This document shows positions 14,637-28,137 of a stretch of DNA of 64,000 bases, piece by piece. The position numbers and the translations under genes were made by a program. Positions within the stretch are counted from its first letter, which is position 1; every line of letters begins with the position of its first letter. Where the stretch lies: the NCBI GenBank assembly GCA_001630475.1, contig KV419395.1, positions 1,058,753 through 1,122,752 on the forward strand, in the 5' to 3' direction. The notes under the pieces were generated by a model. That model was not told the origin of the DNA, ran no database searches, and worked only from the letters and a program-made list of their open reading frames with translations. The DNA comes from Sistotremastrum niveocremeum HHB9708 (Eukaryota; Basidiomycota; Agaricomycetes; Sistotremastrales; Sistotremastraceae).

Positions 14637-16670
14637 ATGTTCGCTGCCTCCTACCTTTCTACTAGCCCGTACCACGTAGCCTCTCCTTCACCGCTCCCTT
14701 CCCTAGACCCCTCTCTTCCACGCTCTGTCTCGTTCGCTGCACCCATCATCACCCCCACCCCCTCTCCGTTCCAACCGCCCATCCTCGAACACCACTACTC
14801 CTACGACTCCGACGAGCCTGCCTACATCCTGGGTCACAGCACAGACTCAGCCCCATCTTCTCTCCATGCTTCCTCTCCATTTTCCGACTCGAGTTCTGAA
14901 CAAGAAGCCGCCATTTACGTCCATTCTTTCTCTCCAGAATATGGAGAAGCGGGGACGATGTTGACGGTCGTAGTCGAATTGCCTCCATCTCTTCGAAACG
15001 GCAACAAAGCACGTCTAGCGATCAACGGCACGCCTCTTCTTACGAATATGACAGAAGCACCCTCACGCATCTCCGATGGGATGTGGGAGCTCAATGCCTG
15101 TGTGCCGGTCGTCGGGAAGCGAGACGCGTCTACTTCCACTCCCGAAATGCTGGCGATCGTCATAGAAGCCTTCAACGATGAAGGTCGTCATATTCATACC
15201 ATTGACGTCGGCCAGTTCTCGTATTCTTCACCTGGCAAAGCGAACTTGCCTCCGCTCTCCATGTCATCCTCTGAGATCACACCGCATTCGACTCCTACCA
15301 ACCCACTCAAGCGTCGGGCCAGAGAGGAAGACGACGACGACGACGACGACGCAGACTATACACCGCGCGCAGCATCTCATCCTCGCAAGCACAGGAAGAC
15401 TCGTAGCGGCGACAAGTGGACTACGTCACGTAGCTCGTGCAGTCCGAAGACTGCCAAACGTGTCCCCCCGAAGCTTGATTTGGTCAATGATGCTGCCGGT
15501 CACAAATTTCTGTCGCCTCCTATCATGTCGCCACTCGTCCGTGCAGGCACATACGCGCCTCTCTCAGACGATCCTGCTCCGAAAGGAATGATCAGTCCTG
15601 GATCCAACGCCGACGTGAAATTTGAAGGCGACCTCTCGGACATGGCTCATTCATGGTAAGTGACCCCCATATATGCGCATATATGCATGGCTAAGAAGCC
15701 AACTTCTTAGGACTCCTGACGAGCTCGATCAGCGTCGTCGCATTGTGCGGTTTTCGAGACGCCAAGAAGGCCCCGTCGTCTTCGTCGGATTCGAACCCCT
15801 CGCCCAAGAAGACTACACTGAGGACCTTATATGCGTGTCCTGTATCTACTTTGACGATAAGGACGATTGCTTCATCACCTCTGTGGACACTATCTCCCTC
15901 CTCCAATCCCTCGTCAACGTGACATTCTCCGTGGAAGAGAAGAATCGCATCCGCCGAAATCTGGAGGGATTTCGACCATTGACGATCAGCAAAGGTCGTA
16001 ATAGCACGGCGGACTTCTTCCAGCTCATCATGGACTTCCCTTCTCCGAAGCCGCGGAACATTGAGAAGGACCTGAAGGTCTTCCCGTGGCAAATCTTGTC
16101 GGCCGCCCTCAAGAAAATCATATCTAAATACGTGAGTTTATGATTGCTGCACTGCGAAGATGATGTACTTATTGTTCTGTGCTCTAGCAAACTTCGTATA
16201 TCATCCCTACCGAGTCTCCTCCATCGCCATTGGAGCAACTTGCGATCAAGCGCGAGCCCTTCGACCGCACGGAGACTTCTACTCCTTCGGGGAAAGGCGA
16301 GAGCGACTCCTCAAGCGAATTATCGACCGACAGCGAATTTGGCCTGAACGTCGAGGGACCTTCGCAGGAACCCCAACCCGCTTTCTCTCTTTCTCCCGTG
16401 GAACAAAAGATCAAGCTCGAGCCTCAAGCCGGAGAGGACGAGTATTCTTTCGATATGGCCTATTTATCAGATATTTTGGACGAGGATCGAGGAATGAAAG
16501 AGGCGTCTGGGGATATCACACCTCTTCCCGTCTCCGATCTTCTTCATGAACCTCAAGACGAGTTGGACTACGTTGTTGAACTCTCTCCATTGGCGTCCTC
16601 ACTCGGACAACTCGGTGTCCTCAAAATGGCCTCGTTCGCTCTCAAGTGCGAGGGTGATTCCCACATCTGA
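14637..16670 (+). CDS. Medusa/DUF7082-like transcriptional regulator
   Basis: Three exons: 14637-15655, 15711-16131 and 16188-16670. The N-terminal half is Ser/Pro-rich, with an IPT-like stretch (YVHSFSPEYGEAGTMLTVVV) and an aspartate run before a basic RKHRKTRSGDKW. The second exon carries the conserved domain: TPDELDQRRRIVRFSRRQEG, CISYFDDKDD-type core (seen as CVSCIYFDDKDDCFITSVDT), VEEKNRIRRNLEGFRPLTIS and NIEKDLKVFPWQILSAALKK. I recall this domain as DUF7082, shared with ascomycete Medusa regulators of conidiation; the name is from memory. The C-terminus is acidic. An in-frame ATG at 14550 would add 29 residues. Confidence 0.75.
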
Positions 16671-17756
16671 TCCTCTCGAGCAGTGTGCCGCATTGTGGTA
16701 CCCGCGATCAAACCGACATTCCGCTACATCATTGGACGATCGTCATCTTTATCACGTATATTTTCTTTCTCTGGGTCATGGGTCAAGACGTCCGGCGTCT
16801 AATTTCTCATTTCGCGGGTGGAAGAGTTCGTTGTTTATTGTCTATTTCGTTTCATCGTCGCTTGTACCATCATCTGCTCTACCTCTACCTTATCTCCTGC
16901 CTATTACTAGTCTATATTCTCCATACTCCGTCTTTTGTACACTCTAGTTTTCAATGCCACTCTCATCCGCTTCGGCAATCGTTATCCCTGACTCGCGGTG
17001 GATCTGGTGATCGAGCTATCGGAGTAGGGGCCCTTGTATTCGGTTAGGAACTTCCTTTTCGACAAGCGAGCGGGCATTGTCCTTGTTCTCGGATGTCATT
17101 ACACCTGCAATCTAATGCGGAACAATTGATTGGGCCCATGCGTTGGTATTGCATTTCCATTCTTACATGCATACACTCATACCGTCATCCGATTACATTT
17201 CATGTACGTCTCGCCTCAGTGCCGTGCAGGGCCCAGTGCATAGTGCAGTGAATATGGGCATATCGGACATCTGGACTGACGTTTACCTGCGTTATGGAGG
17301 CAGCGAGTCGTCACAATAGTAGTTCTTCGGCTCACAGTGAGCGCACGTTGCATTGCTGGGAACATGTATGGAGTATGGACGAACACCGGTCTGTCATCAT
17401 GTGGGTCGTCCCACCAATGGTCAAGTTCTGACAACTAAAGGGGATAACAATTCGCGCTCGATCACATCATGATACTATCAGCCGATCCTGGCCGAGATGA
17501 AACATATTCTCGATACTGAATAAATTTATTTGTTGTTATGGTGGTACAACGGATAGCTAGGATAGCGAATGAAACAACAGAGAAATTGAGCATAACCAGC
17601 AGAATGATTAATTCTTCGATGTTTTGGTGACACCCGTGCGGGGTCTGATGAGCATGTGCTCGATGCTAGGCGAGATCCATGAGATGAACGTAGCCTCCTC
17701 CCGGGACCACGAGGGAGGACGGAGGGTCTCTGAAGAATGAAACAGAGTATGGCCGT
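16671..17756. other. Intergenic, no gene seen
   Basis: About 1.1 kb between two convergent genes. I read no open frame with recognisable protein and no RNA gene. The left part is probably a long 3' UTR (pyrimidine-rich at 16740-16960). Confidence 0.4.
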
Positions 17757-19225
17757 TTACTTATTTGGCCAGGTGATATTGTCGGGTCTGAGAGCACCCG
17801 CATATCCCAGGTAGCCAAATTCTGCGCCATATTCTCGCAGCATCGAGCGACCGACGGCCAAGATCCATCCGAGGCCCTCTCCTTTGACGGGCGCCAGAGG
17901 CAGATAAAGCTCGCTCTCGTCATCTTCGAAATCGATCTCGTACTCCTCGTGGTAATGCAACGTGGTCTGGGTTGCGCGTGCATAAGTTTTCGGGTAATGA
18001 GTCGCGAGTATGCTCAAATTGATTCGCTGCGATGAGTGAAGGAAGTTTTCATTGGATTTGATCATGAGAGATGTGCCACGCTGAACCGCCTTAGTGAGTG
18101 CCTCTGAGAAGGGAACAGGCCTGTCAGGAGGCTGCAAGTTGGGAGATCGGGATGCAGAAGTGTGGCCACCTGAAGCAGGGCCAACCACTGCGAGTGTTGC
18201 AGGCGAAGGCGCTGTATTTGGAGGCGTGGGCTGCAAGTTGCCGTTAGCTGGTCCATGATTTAAAGACGGAGGTGATTTGTTGGTCAAGGGAGATTGTTTG
18301 TAGTCGTTCATCAAGTTGGCAACTTTGGGATCAACAGAATATCGCAGGATGTAATATGACATTCGGTTTTGCCAATACGCGTCGACCAAGATGCTGAACG
18401 AATGATCAGGCCGAGAACGAATATGTCTCAAGGGAATCCTTACAAGAGATTGTACAAGGCCAGATCACGAGCGTCCTGGGATAATGCCACCTCCTTCCAT
18501 GATCGGCGTGCAGTCTCAAAGTAGGCTGAGCTGTTACTCCACCAAGCTTCATCGGGTCTTGTTGATAACTCTCTTTGCCATTGTGCGAAGGCGAAACATA
18601 AAACGCTGTCTAGAGCTTCCAGTCTAGTGAGGATTCTGGCGTGTACAGCATAGTTGGAGCCAGGAGGAGGAGGATTTCGGATCTTAACGAAAGCGGGATT
18701 CGAGGGGGGTAGGTGGGCATTGACTCGCGCCTCGCTGGAGCGTTTGAGAAGTCTGCCTTGCTCGATATACTTCTCCTGGAGATGGTCTTTCTTGGAGACG
18801 AAAGCTTCCTTCCCGCGTCGGGGACGTTTGACAGGGAATTGCTTCCGTGGTGTGGGAGGAGAGGCGATTTCGTCTGAGGACGATAGACGAGCTCGTTTGG
18901 GCTCACTGCCACTAGCTGAGCTGTCAGAGTCGTCGGATTTTCGCTTGCGATGATGGACGGGAGAGGCGCTCCGGGATGCGGGCGGGGACGGCGGGAGAGT
19001 GGCAGGGAGTGGGTTCGTTATCGGCCCCAGAATCTACAAGGCAAGTCGATGTGTATGAGCATGATGCAGATGATTGAGGGTGTTCAGCAACCATGTACCT
19101 TGAGATACCCCAGGAGCTGTTCGCGAGTAACACGGCTAGAAGAAGTGAGTACGCTGCCTAGGGAGATGGAGGCAGATATTGTACCGTTTGCTAGATGTGT
19201 GCTGGCTAGACGATGGGGGCGACAT
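17757..19225 (-). CDS. Uncharacterised protein with basic N-terminal region
   Basis: I do not recognise the family. The first exon reads MSPPSSSQHTSSKR, then RVTREQLLGYLK and ILGPITNPLPATLPPSPPAS. A KRKSDDSDSSASGSEPKRAR stretch looks like a nuclear signal. Next comes a helical region (LTRLEALDSVLCFAFAQWQR; ARRSWKEVALSQDARDLALY; DAYWQNRMSYYILRYSVDPK). A Pro/Ser linker follows, then a compact C-terminal domain (SEALTKAVQRGTSLMIKSNE; HYHEEYEIDFEDDESELYLP; LGWILAVGRSMLREYGAEFG) ending NITWPNK. Introns follow SKR, GYLK and LYNL with matching phases. It lies 247 bp downstream of RPS5 on the same strand. Confidence 0.75.
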
Positions 19226-19472
19226 GGTGGTTGGTCAGAGAGGTGTGATGGTAGCGGATAAGATGTGTGAGAGGCCAGTCTCGGATGCGGCGGTGGTAGA
19301 GGACCAGGTGGGTGTTGACCGGGCGGCTCGTTAACCGCCGACAGTTCCTCCGACGAAGTGTGTCGCTATTCGCCACCTGATCTATAGCGCCTAACATAGC
19401 ATAGAATTCTGACTAGCTACATGCTCATATGGAAGTGACAGCATAATCAGACAATCCATTACAACCACCCCT

Positions 19473-20344
19473 CTACCGATTGGACTTGGCCACACGTTCC
19501 AGCTCATCCTTTTTCTGTATACTTCCGTCAGCAACTCAGCACTATCCGGCATCATCCGCAATCTCACCTTAATGGCATAGGAGTTAGACGATCCCTTCGC
19601 CGCATTGATCAATTCGTCAGCAAGGCACTCTGCAACCGATTTCACATTGCGGAACGCTGACTCGCGAGTCTATAGTGACCGTCAGCCTACTCTCAAGACA
19701 ACAGCATAATGACACATACTCCAATGGTCAAAAGAGAGATCGCCTGGTTGACGCGGCGCAGAGGAGACACATCGACGGCCTGGCGACGGACGGTTCCCTG
19801 AGAACCGATACGAGTGCTGTCTTCACGGGGACCAGTGTTGACAATGGCATCAACGAGAACCTGCATGGTCTTATGAGCGACGGTCTCATGGCATTAAGGG
19901 ACGATGCTGACCTGGATGGGGTTCTGGTCGGTCAAGAGGGCAATGATTTCAAACGCATGGGCGACGATGCGGACAGCCATGAGCTTTTTGCCGTTGTTAC
20001 GACCTTTCATCATCAATCTTGGAGCAGCTTTAGCGCAGTACTGTGGCATAGCAAAGGACAATCCACGCACGAGTCGACCAATCTCTCGACAATAGGCATC
20101 TGTGCCTTTTTGAACTGCTTCTTAGCATAACGTCCAGCGGTGTGGGGGACCCAGACGGGGTGTCGGACTTGAATGTAATCGTGGAGAGAGATGTCTTTGA
20201 CCTCGACACTAGATGGTATTAATGGACGGACTCAGACAGAAATGAGGAAGCGTACTCTTGGGTGTCCCATTTCCCAAACAATTTTACGGTGTTGTCAGCA
20301 CCAATCCGTGAGACATCTTTTGGGAGTGTGGTGACGGCTGCCAT
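19473..20344 (-). CDS. RPS5: 40S ribosomal protein S5 (uS7)
   Basis: Small-subunit ribosomal protein uS7, at the mRNA exit and E site. The start is [20 protein letters not shown]. Later segments are [20 protein letters not shown], the core [92 protein letters not shown] and [20 protein letters not shown], with the invariant end [13 protein letters not shown]. Introns fall after WDTQ, VERLVDS, NPIQ, LLTIG and SYAIK. All phases agree with the family. Confidence 0.96.
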
Positions 20345-20932
20345 GGTTCTTGGGACACTTTTAACTCGAATAGAAAGAGTGTGTATGCGATACTTTCACG
20401 TACGGGAGGGGACCTTGAGTCTTGAAGGTTGCTGCAGGCTTTGTTGACAGGTGCTTGGCTGCTGTACAGTTATCGGACTCGGAATCCGGCTGCGACGGCT
20501 CGGTTGTCGGGACACGGAACTATCCTGCGCTCAATGCATGCTTTCTGGAATAAATTCGCATTTCAACGTTGATATTCGATGAGGGATGCGGCTTTGCATG
20601 ATCACGATCCATAAGCGACTCAAGGAGAAATATGCTTCACTGCGTCGCTATGTTTTATGCATTGCATCATGAATGTGATGCATATGGTTCCTCGATGACC
20701 CAGTTTTACTTTGGTTTCTTATCTGCTAGAAGCCGATGTGTTGTGCGTGGCCTCGATAAGGATGCATTCTGCTCTATGGCCACTCCAGGGACAATGTTCG
20801 CATTTCAAGTGCGTTTGAGGCTCACGCACTGACAAAATGATTGACGGAGACATCGGCATACTTATCTCCGCAATCGCAAGCATCCAGCAGTACTACTGGG
20901 AGGCCACAAACTGATCGTCGCCCAAGTTGCAG
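20345..20932. promoter_or_regulatory. Divergent promoter, RPS5 and gelsolin-like gene
   Basis: A 588-bp gap between start codons facing away. No gene is seen. No convincing TATA box was found. Confidence 0.4.
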
Positions 20933-23900
20933 ATGTCCTCATTTACCTCCCAAAATCATTCGGCTCGTCTGGTGCCAACAGAACCTCCCAACACAGAGAC
21001 AGGATTAGCTGAATGGTCTTCTAAAATCCGTGAATTGCAACGCGAAGTTGACCGAGACGAAGAAGCTGAACAACAGCGGCTGGAACAAGAGATCTCAGCA
21101 TCAAGACAGGCTAGGGCATCTCGGGGATATTCAGCCTACGATAATAGTGCGGCTTGATAGCTAGCGTGTTGCTCGATCACATTCGCTGAGCCCTCGTCTT
21201 TAGCATCGCAGCAGCAGTCCGGAGAGGATGACCGGGACAAGAATTCAGAAGGGGTGTCCTACTCGTCTAACGTTCGCTTGGCTACCCGTGGAGCTACAAC
21301 ACTGTCGTCTCGTGCTCAGCTGTCGTCGAGCAAAACCTTCGACTTCGAGGCTGTCAAGGCTCATGTGCCGACCAACCCTAACCTCCCGAAAAGCGGCGAG
21401 CCCATATCGTTGGCCGCATTTATGGGTGGCAGAGCGAGCGGTCCACGATTGAACAAGGCTCCTACCCAGCCTGAGTACAACCCAGATCAATATGCACCAA
21501 CCCCGAACATTCGTTCCCCACACCCCATCTTCGGTCATCCAGGCGAAGGCTATCAAAAGGGAAAAACGTTCGCTGAGCCGCGCTCGACTGCACGAATCGC
21601 GCTTCCAGGACTCTCGAAAGCACCAGAGACTCTGAGAGACGCTTTGGACACGCCACCTCCGAAAGCATCATCCCTCCCTCCCATTACACCTATCACTGAG
21701 GACCGATCCAAATCATCTACTTCGCGATGGTCACCATTGCCCTCACCCTCTACTCCCAAACATAGCTTGAGCATGCCATTACCTCCTCAGGTGACGCGAG
21801 GAGACCGAGTCAAGTCTACAAACGCCTCAGAGCCTCAACCTCATCGAGTTTCTTCGTTTGAGAGCGGGCTGACACCTCGCTTTCCTCTCGTTACGTCCAA
21901 CTCGCATTTAGGGCCTTCAAATGTTGATTCTGATTTTTCCAAGCCTTCGCTGTCATCTCCTAGTCCAAGTACAAGTGTTGTGTCACCGCCTGCGTTGGCT
22001 CGTCCGATACAGCCGAGTCCCAAGCCAGCAAACCTCCTTTCCCTCCCGGTGGGATCACCAAAGGAGCCTACCCCTAGCATCAGTAGGCTTCAAGGGAGGG
22101 GTTTCGTAGAGAAGCAAATACAGGCACGGGCACAGTTGGAGGAACGTGGTTCTCCGAGAGCAGATGAAGGGAAGAAAAAATCAGTTCTTGACCGATGGCC
22201 TCCCGCCTCAGCACTTCTACAAGATTCGAGCTCGTCTTCATCTCTGCAACAACCCCCTTCACCAACCGTCATCAGAGCTAAAACCTATGATTCGGCGACC
22301 AGGTTCAATGCTCCTAGTACACCCAAGAAGATGGTTGGTGCGGTTGCGCTGCCTGCATTTCCCGGTGCGAAACACGCCAATCCCAGCGAGACCAAATTAA
22401 TACCCACAATCGCCGAATCGAAACCTCCACCGGGTTCTGCTTCCACTATGATCTCATTTATCAAGCCTCAAAAGACTGGGCATGAACAGGAGGATTCTAA
22501 CGTGGAAGAGAAGAAGCACAGAGAGGCAGCTGAATTGGAAACAAAGTCATCTTTGAGTCATGTGCGTGATCATTATCAGCCTTTCGGTCGAAGCACACGA
22601 TAATAAATTGTCTTTTTTGGGAATCTCCCGACCTAGCCCACGCGTGAGAGAGCCAAAAAGCCAAGAAGGCACGGAACAAGTGATGTTATTGGTGCAACGA
22701 CAGAAGGCGGTTCAGTAAATGATCATCCGGCATCCCCAACCAAATCAATCAATGCACGGTCTCCATCCGCTCAACAAAACATGCGTTCAAGTCAATCCGT
22801 CAGCGCCAGTGCCGTGCCTGTTGACAAGTCTGAGAAGCCCGTTCCGGCAACCCAAGGGTCTGCCGTGTCAGGGGATGACCGGTCTTCCTTTGCAGGCTCA
22901 AAGCAGATTCCCGAGACCGATGCCAACAAAAATTTGCACCCGCTGCCTCATGTACGCGCAGGGTCATCTGCCCTCGCATCATCAACCCTTCAGCAAAAAT
23001 CTCTGGTGCCTGAAACTAATAATAACGGAACTCCCCGAGCCGACAAACCAAGTGCCTCAATGAAGAAGTTGCAGACGTCACAGCATACTTCCGAAACTGT
23101 CAAGACCTTCGGTATGCCCTGAACGATTGGATCTGTGATTAGCCGAAACTTATTTTGATCAGAGCATCGTGATGAACCTTTACCACACGTCAATATCAAG
23201 AGCTTAGCACAGTGTTCACCCCCGGCCTTCAGGCCACCGTACGCTGCTGAATCTTTCTCTGCTGAGATTCTATTAGTCCAGGGATACGAGACAACCCCCT
23301 TGCAGAGCAAGCCAACAATAATTCATGACTCAGAATTGATTATGATCGTAGTCGGGCCCAAATCGTCGAATTCAAGCGTCGCTTCGACGAAAGTTTACGT
23401 TTGGCATGGTCGGCATTGGCGGCGAAGCGATATCGAAGAGCGCAAGATCGAGGCTTTAGCGTCGCGCCACAATTCCGTGCCTGTGAGACCTATTTTCTCA
23501 AAGATAATTTGATGAAATCTTATTTTATCCTCAGGAATGGTGTCTTCAGGGCCACGAACCACAGGACTTACTTTACATAATTGGCAATTGTCTTGTTATC
23601 CGACAGGTCAATTCACCGCTCCAACAAGCACATCTCTATCTGATTTAGTGAATTTAGGGGGCGCGTGTACATTGGCCGAAAGCAAAGAATATCCTGCATC
23701 GCGTGCGGTCCTTTAATGGCTGTGTCTTTATCGATGAAGTGGAATGTGTATGTGCTTCTTTCGATCAACGAAGCTAGACTGAGGTTGGTGGCAGACCGTC
23801 TTGAACCTTAGCTCAGGTTTCAGCTTTTGTCTTTCCACGACCAGTACCATCTATGTCTGGTATGGACGGGGATCTCTTCAAGCCGAACGGCAAGCTGCGA

Positions 23901-24782
23901 AGCACTATGCTGGTATCCTAAGCCATAAATCAACGCGTATACATGTAGTAGAGCTGGAAGAGGGACAAGAAATTGACAGCTTTTGGATGGTTCGACTTCA
24001 TTCTGTGCCTTCCAACATCTACTAACCCATTTGGGTTAGCCACTCGGCGATGCTTTCATTCCTGCGGATCACTGGAAATTCCGTAATGACGATCGCAGCT
24101 GCGAACCTCGATTCTTTGAGCTCACACCTGCGCCTTCCAAGGAAACTGTGAGTATTCTCTGAGAGGTACTTTGGGAGCCTAGCAAAATCTTTTTCCGTAG
24201 GTAACATTTAGGCCCTATTTCAGCGGTTTAGATCTCAAGCCCGATTCCATCATTATTGCCGATTGCTTCTTCGAGTTCTTCGTCCTCGTGGGACCCTCGG
24301 CCAGAGGACATCGTCATATCATCCGATTGGCTCTAGACACTTCCGAGGTTAGTGCCATCACGCTCATGATTGAAATCGGGGTAGGGAGCAACCACCATTC
24401 CAGCGATTATCTGTAGAGTGCGGTCCTTCAAGGCCATTCCCCCCACCCGTTCATGTAGTCATTCTACCTTCCATTCTTCCCGTCGCTCTCCGAAACGCTT
24501 TACGATATGTCAATGAAGACGCTCTGGCAAGTGGAGTCCATTTTTCTTCCATACGATATTTAAAGGTCGTCTAGAACGAGGGCTCAACTCCTGAACATAT
24601 GAACCTGCTGTCGCTGCCGGCCGCTCTGAATCAAGTAAGGCCCCGACCAAGGGCTATGATACCCTGAAATGTTCAGGGTCTGATCTCATGAGTTCTTTCA
24701 GATACAAACTCCAGCTTGGCGGTGCAAGGAACTCGAGGACATAGACTTTTTGCCTTTGGGGGTGGAACCTTCCATGGTGTAA
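20933..24782 (+). CDS. Gelsolin-repeat actin-binding-type protein with long disordered N-terminus
   Basis: A large protein of about ten exons. The N-terminus has a coiled-coil-prone helix (SKIRELQREVDRDEEAEQQR) and KTFDFEAVKAHVPTNPNLPK. A Ser/Pro-rich linker of roughly 500 residues follows. After HVNIKSLAQCSPPAFRPPYA come gelsolin/villin-like repeats: STKVYVWHGRHWRRSDIEER, EWCLQGHEPQDLLYIIGN, RVRSFNGCVFIDEVEC, FSFCLSTTSTIYVWYGRGSL and ELEEGQEIDSFWMPLGDAF, ending LEDIDFLPLGVEPSMV. The YVWxG pattern and DEVE are typical of gelsolin folds. In fungi this layout matches DUF4045/gelsolin proteins (recalled). Actin severing or capping is inferred. Exons after LSSLSH join in phase to PTRERAKKPRRHG. 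Confidence 0.82.
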
Positions 24783-25447
24783 CCGGATCACGAAAGATGT
24801 TGTACATAATATGCAAATTGGTTGTTGCGATGATGTAGTGTACTAATTCCACTGATTGCCTTTCCGAAGCATGCGAGTACGCTTCTGATTATGATCACGG
24901 CACGATGTAGTGGCCGGCGAGTCTCCGGCGTCGCTGAAACTCGAGCTTCCCTAAAAACACCGAGAATATGCCAATGCATGAGCATTTTATACAACGAAAA
25001 AGCCTATATATCTTGTTACGGAATGGAAGTTGTGGCGGACAAAGATGGCAGGAACCCATGTGCATTCAGGGGAGCCGGGACTTCATTCAAGTGGAAGCAG
25101 AACACCGGGGAAAAACATATATCACGGGAGTAAATCAGGGTCGTCTAGCAATTTGCGCAATTTGCGCAGTTTTCCTTTCCAGTATATTCCCAAGATGGGA
25201 TAGTACGATTAGAGCGCCTTTGATGACTGAATTAGACGATGTTGTGGCTGTATGAGAGGATGTGACTTGTGTGCCTTAATTGTGCAATCTCGATGAGTCC
25301 GAGCTCATAACGGCATTCCCTTATCTGGCTCATTAATGATTGCCGGTGCCTTGCTTCGGTAGACGCTCGCAAACTTGCTAACCACTCTCGCAACCATGAA
25401 CACTATAAATTCCTTTCCCGCCTCGTCGCCTTCTGTCCACATCCAGC
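24783..25447. promoter_or_regulatory. Promoter region of the GMC oxidoreductase gene
   Basis: A 665-bp gap with a TATAAAT box at 25404-25410, 38 bp before the start codon. The rest holds no recognisable gene. Confidence 0.55.
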
Positions 25448-27968
25448 ATGTCCCCCTCGCGTTCCCGTCTGCTGTCCGCCGCTCTTCTGCTCCCTTTTGC
25501 CTCCGCTCTTTCCATCGTCACTGATCCCTCTACGGTCGCCAGCAAGTCTTTCACTCATGTCATCGTCGGCGGTGGGACTGCTGGTATGACCACTCGTTTC
25601 TGAAGCTTTATCTTGTTAAGAGTTTTGGTCTTCAGGATTAACTGTCGCCAGTCGCTTGTCAGAAGTGTCGAAGAACAAGATTCTCGTCATCGAAGCCGGC
25701 CCCAATGAGCGTGGTAACCCGACGATCGACGACCCCGCACAGTACGTGATGGTTCCTCGCCTTCGCTTCCGCCGACTCACAGACATGCAGGGAAACTAAC
25801 TCTGTCGGCGAATTTGGCTGGTTTTATAACACTGTCCCACAGCAGGTGGGCGGCCTTGTCCAGACCATATATCAGTGAGTTTGTTTTCCACCGCAGGAAT
25901 AATTCCTAATAGCGCGCTGCAGAGGAGAAGTTCTTGGGGGAAGCTCGGCGATCAATGGGATGCAATGGACAAGAGGCACCAAGGACCAGTATGACGCCTT
26001 CCAGGCACTCGGAAGTCCTGGTTGGAACTTTAGTAGCCTGCTCACGTACGTACGACCGTTCTTTTCATTGGGCTTGCATGATGATTGTGCGCCAGATATA
26101 TGAAGAAGTCTGAGATCTATCACGTTCCTAACGCCGAGCAGCGAGCTCGTGGTGCGACTTCGGTGCCATCTGTCCATGGTACTCAAGGACAGGTCAACGT
26201 CGGATTCCCTCAGCCTTGGGGCGCCTGGGTTTCATACCAGTCTCACATCTCCTCTGTTCTCGCCACGTTCCCCGACGCTCAGAGAAACCCTGATATTGGA
26301 ACTGGCACTCCCAACGGAGCCTCGGTTTTCGTCTACTCTATCAAGCCTGGGACATCGGAAACGCCTGGTGGCAACGTTCGAAGCAGCAGTGCGGCCGCAT
26401 ATATATACCCGTTCCTCGGTACTTCTGCGAAGCCGAACTTGACCATTCTGGTTGGTCACCAAGCGACTACGATCGTTTGGGATAGGGCAGCTGGAAAGCC
26501 GGGAAAGCCGAAAGCTATCGGTGTTAAGTTCGCTGCAACTCCGGCTGCTAACACCACCATTGGCACTGTCTATTCTGTTGTGGTGCAGGATGAAGTTATC
26601 GTCTCGTCGGGCGCTCTGGGAGTATGTTTTATTTCACTAAAATCTGTTATCGCTGCTGATTGCCGTTGCTAGAGCCCTCGCTTCCTCGAGTTGAGTGGCA
26701 TCGGGGACAAAAAGTTGGTTTCGGTCGCTCCCTCTTTCGTCCGTTCTGTTTCTGATCAGCAGCAGCATTTTGAAAAAGGCTGGCGTCCCCGTCATGGTAC
26801 TTGCGCCCTTAGTCTGTCCTTGTTGAAGATGCTGATCAGCATTATACAGGTTGACCTGCCGAGTGTCGGAACGAACCTACAGGATCAACCGTTGACAACC
26901 TCTCTGTATCAAATCAAACCTGGTCAAAATAGCTCTGTGATTGAGACTGCGAACCAGATCACGGAAGGTTCTGTCGCATACATTGAGCTTAATCAGATCC
27001 TAGGCGCGAAAGGCCCAGCTGCCGGACAATACCTCTTGAACAGTATCAGTGATCGGGCCCAAGCTATCGTTAAGACTGGTGGTTTCACGAGTGTCTCTGG
27101 ATTGAAGAAAGTGCTCCAATATCAAGCTAATTCTATCGTCAATGAGAAGGGTGAGTTCATTAACGCCTCGGAATGGATCACAAGATTGATCACTTCTTGG
27201 ACTCAGCACCTGTCGTTGAATATTCATTCGCTGTGAATCTTATTAATGGCACCTTCGCTCACCTCGTCTGGAACCTTCTTCCCCAAGTGTAAGATCTCCT
27301 TTGAAATCGACGAAGATCCGTCTAATATCCTTTTCGTACAGTCGGGGAACTATTCATATCACATCGTCTAATCCTGCCATTTACCCTGCTCGTGAGTCTC
27401 TTGCCGTTGATTAAGTGGAGGTGCAGCCTGAACAATAACACTCATTTCACAGTGGACCCCAAATATCTGACTACTCAATTCGAATTGGATCTTCACGGCA
27501 ACGCAACCAAATTGTCGCGCACAATCTTCGGAAAACAACCATTAGCCAGTTTGTGGAATGGTGAAATCTTCCCGGGACAAAATCTTTCCACCACTGCTAC
27601 CGACGCCCAATGGCAAAAATTCATCGCCGCTACTTACACGCCAGTCTTGCATCCGGTTGGCACTGTCGCCCTTCTCCCCCAAGAGGATGGTGGTGCTGTC
27701 GATCCCAATTTGATAGTATACGGGACTCAAAACGTTCGGGTAGTAGGCGAGTCTGATTTTGGAACAAGCCTGTACAAGCAAGCTAACCTTGCCAGCATAG
27801 ACTCGTCCATCATTCCTATACAAATCAGTGCCCATCTGAGCGCAACCGTCTATGGGATCGCCGAAAGAGTAAGTCTGTCAAATGCTTATGATAGCTCAGG
27901 AGATCTGACGCGACATTCAGGCGGCCGATATCATCAAGGGTGTCATTCCGCCAGTACAGTGCGACTAG
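25448..27968 (+). CDS. Secreted GMC-family FAD oxidoreductase (AA3)
   Basis: Glucose-methanol-choline oxidoreductase. It opens with a signal peptide (MSPSRSRLLSAALLLPFASA), then the FAD Rossmann motif HVIVGGGTAGLTVASRLSE and ILVIEAGPNE. GMC signatures follow: GEVLGGSSAINGMQWTRG and DEVIVSSGALGSPRFLELSG. Near the C-terminus are both active-site histidines, in YTPVLHPVGTVALLP and ISAHLSATVYGIAE. Short introns interrupt it about nine times. Aryl-alcohol oxidase, glucose oxidase and related extracellular enzymes share this layout; the substrate cannot be read. Probably extracellular, supplying H2O2 or reducing quinones in lignocellulose decay (inference). Confidence 0.9.
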
Positions 27969-28137
27969 TTGGACCAACGGCGTAGTAATTTGTTATCTTT
28001 TGGTATATATTTGCATTGTGGAAAACGGAATATCAGCTTGCATAATACATGGTTATGTTTCTCGGGGAGTAAAGTCGCTGAAAATGGGATTGACGGAGTG
28101 ATGCGGAAGATGATGATAACCAAGTACAATGATATTC

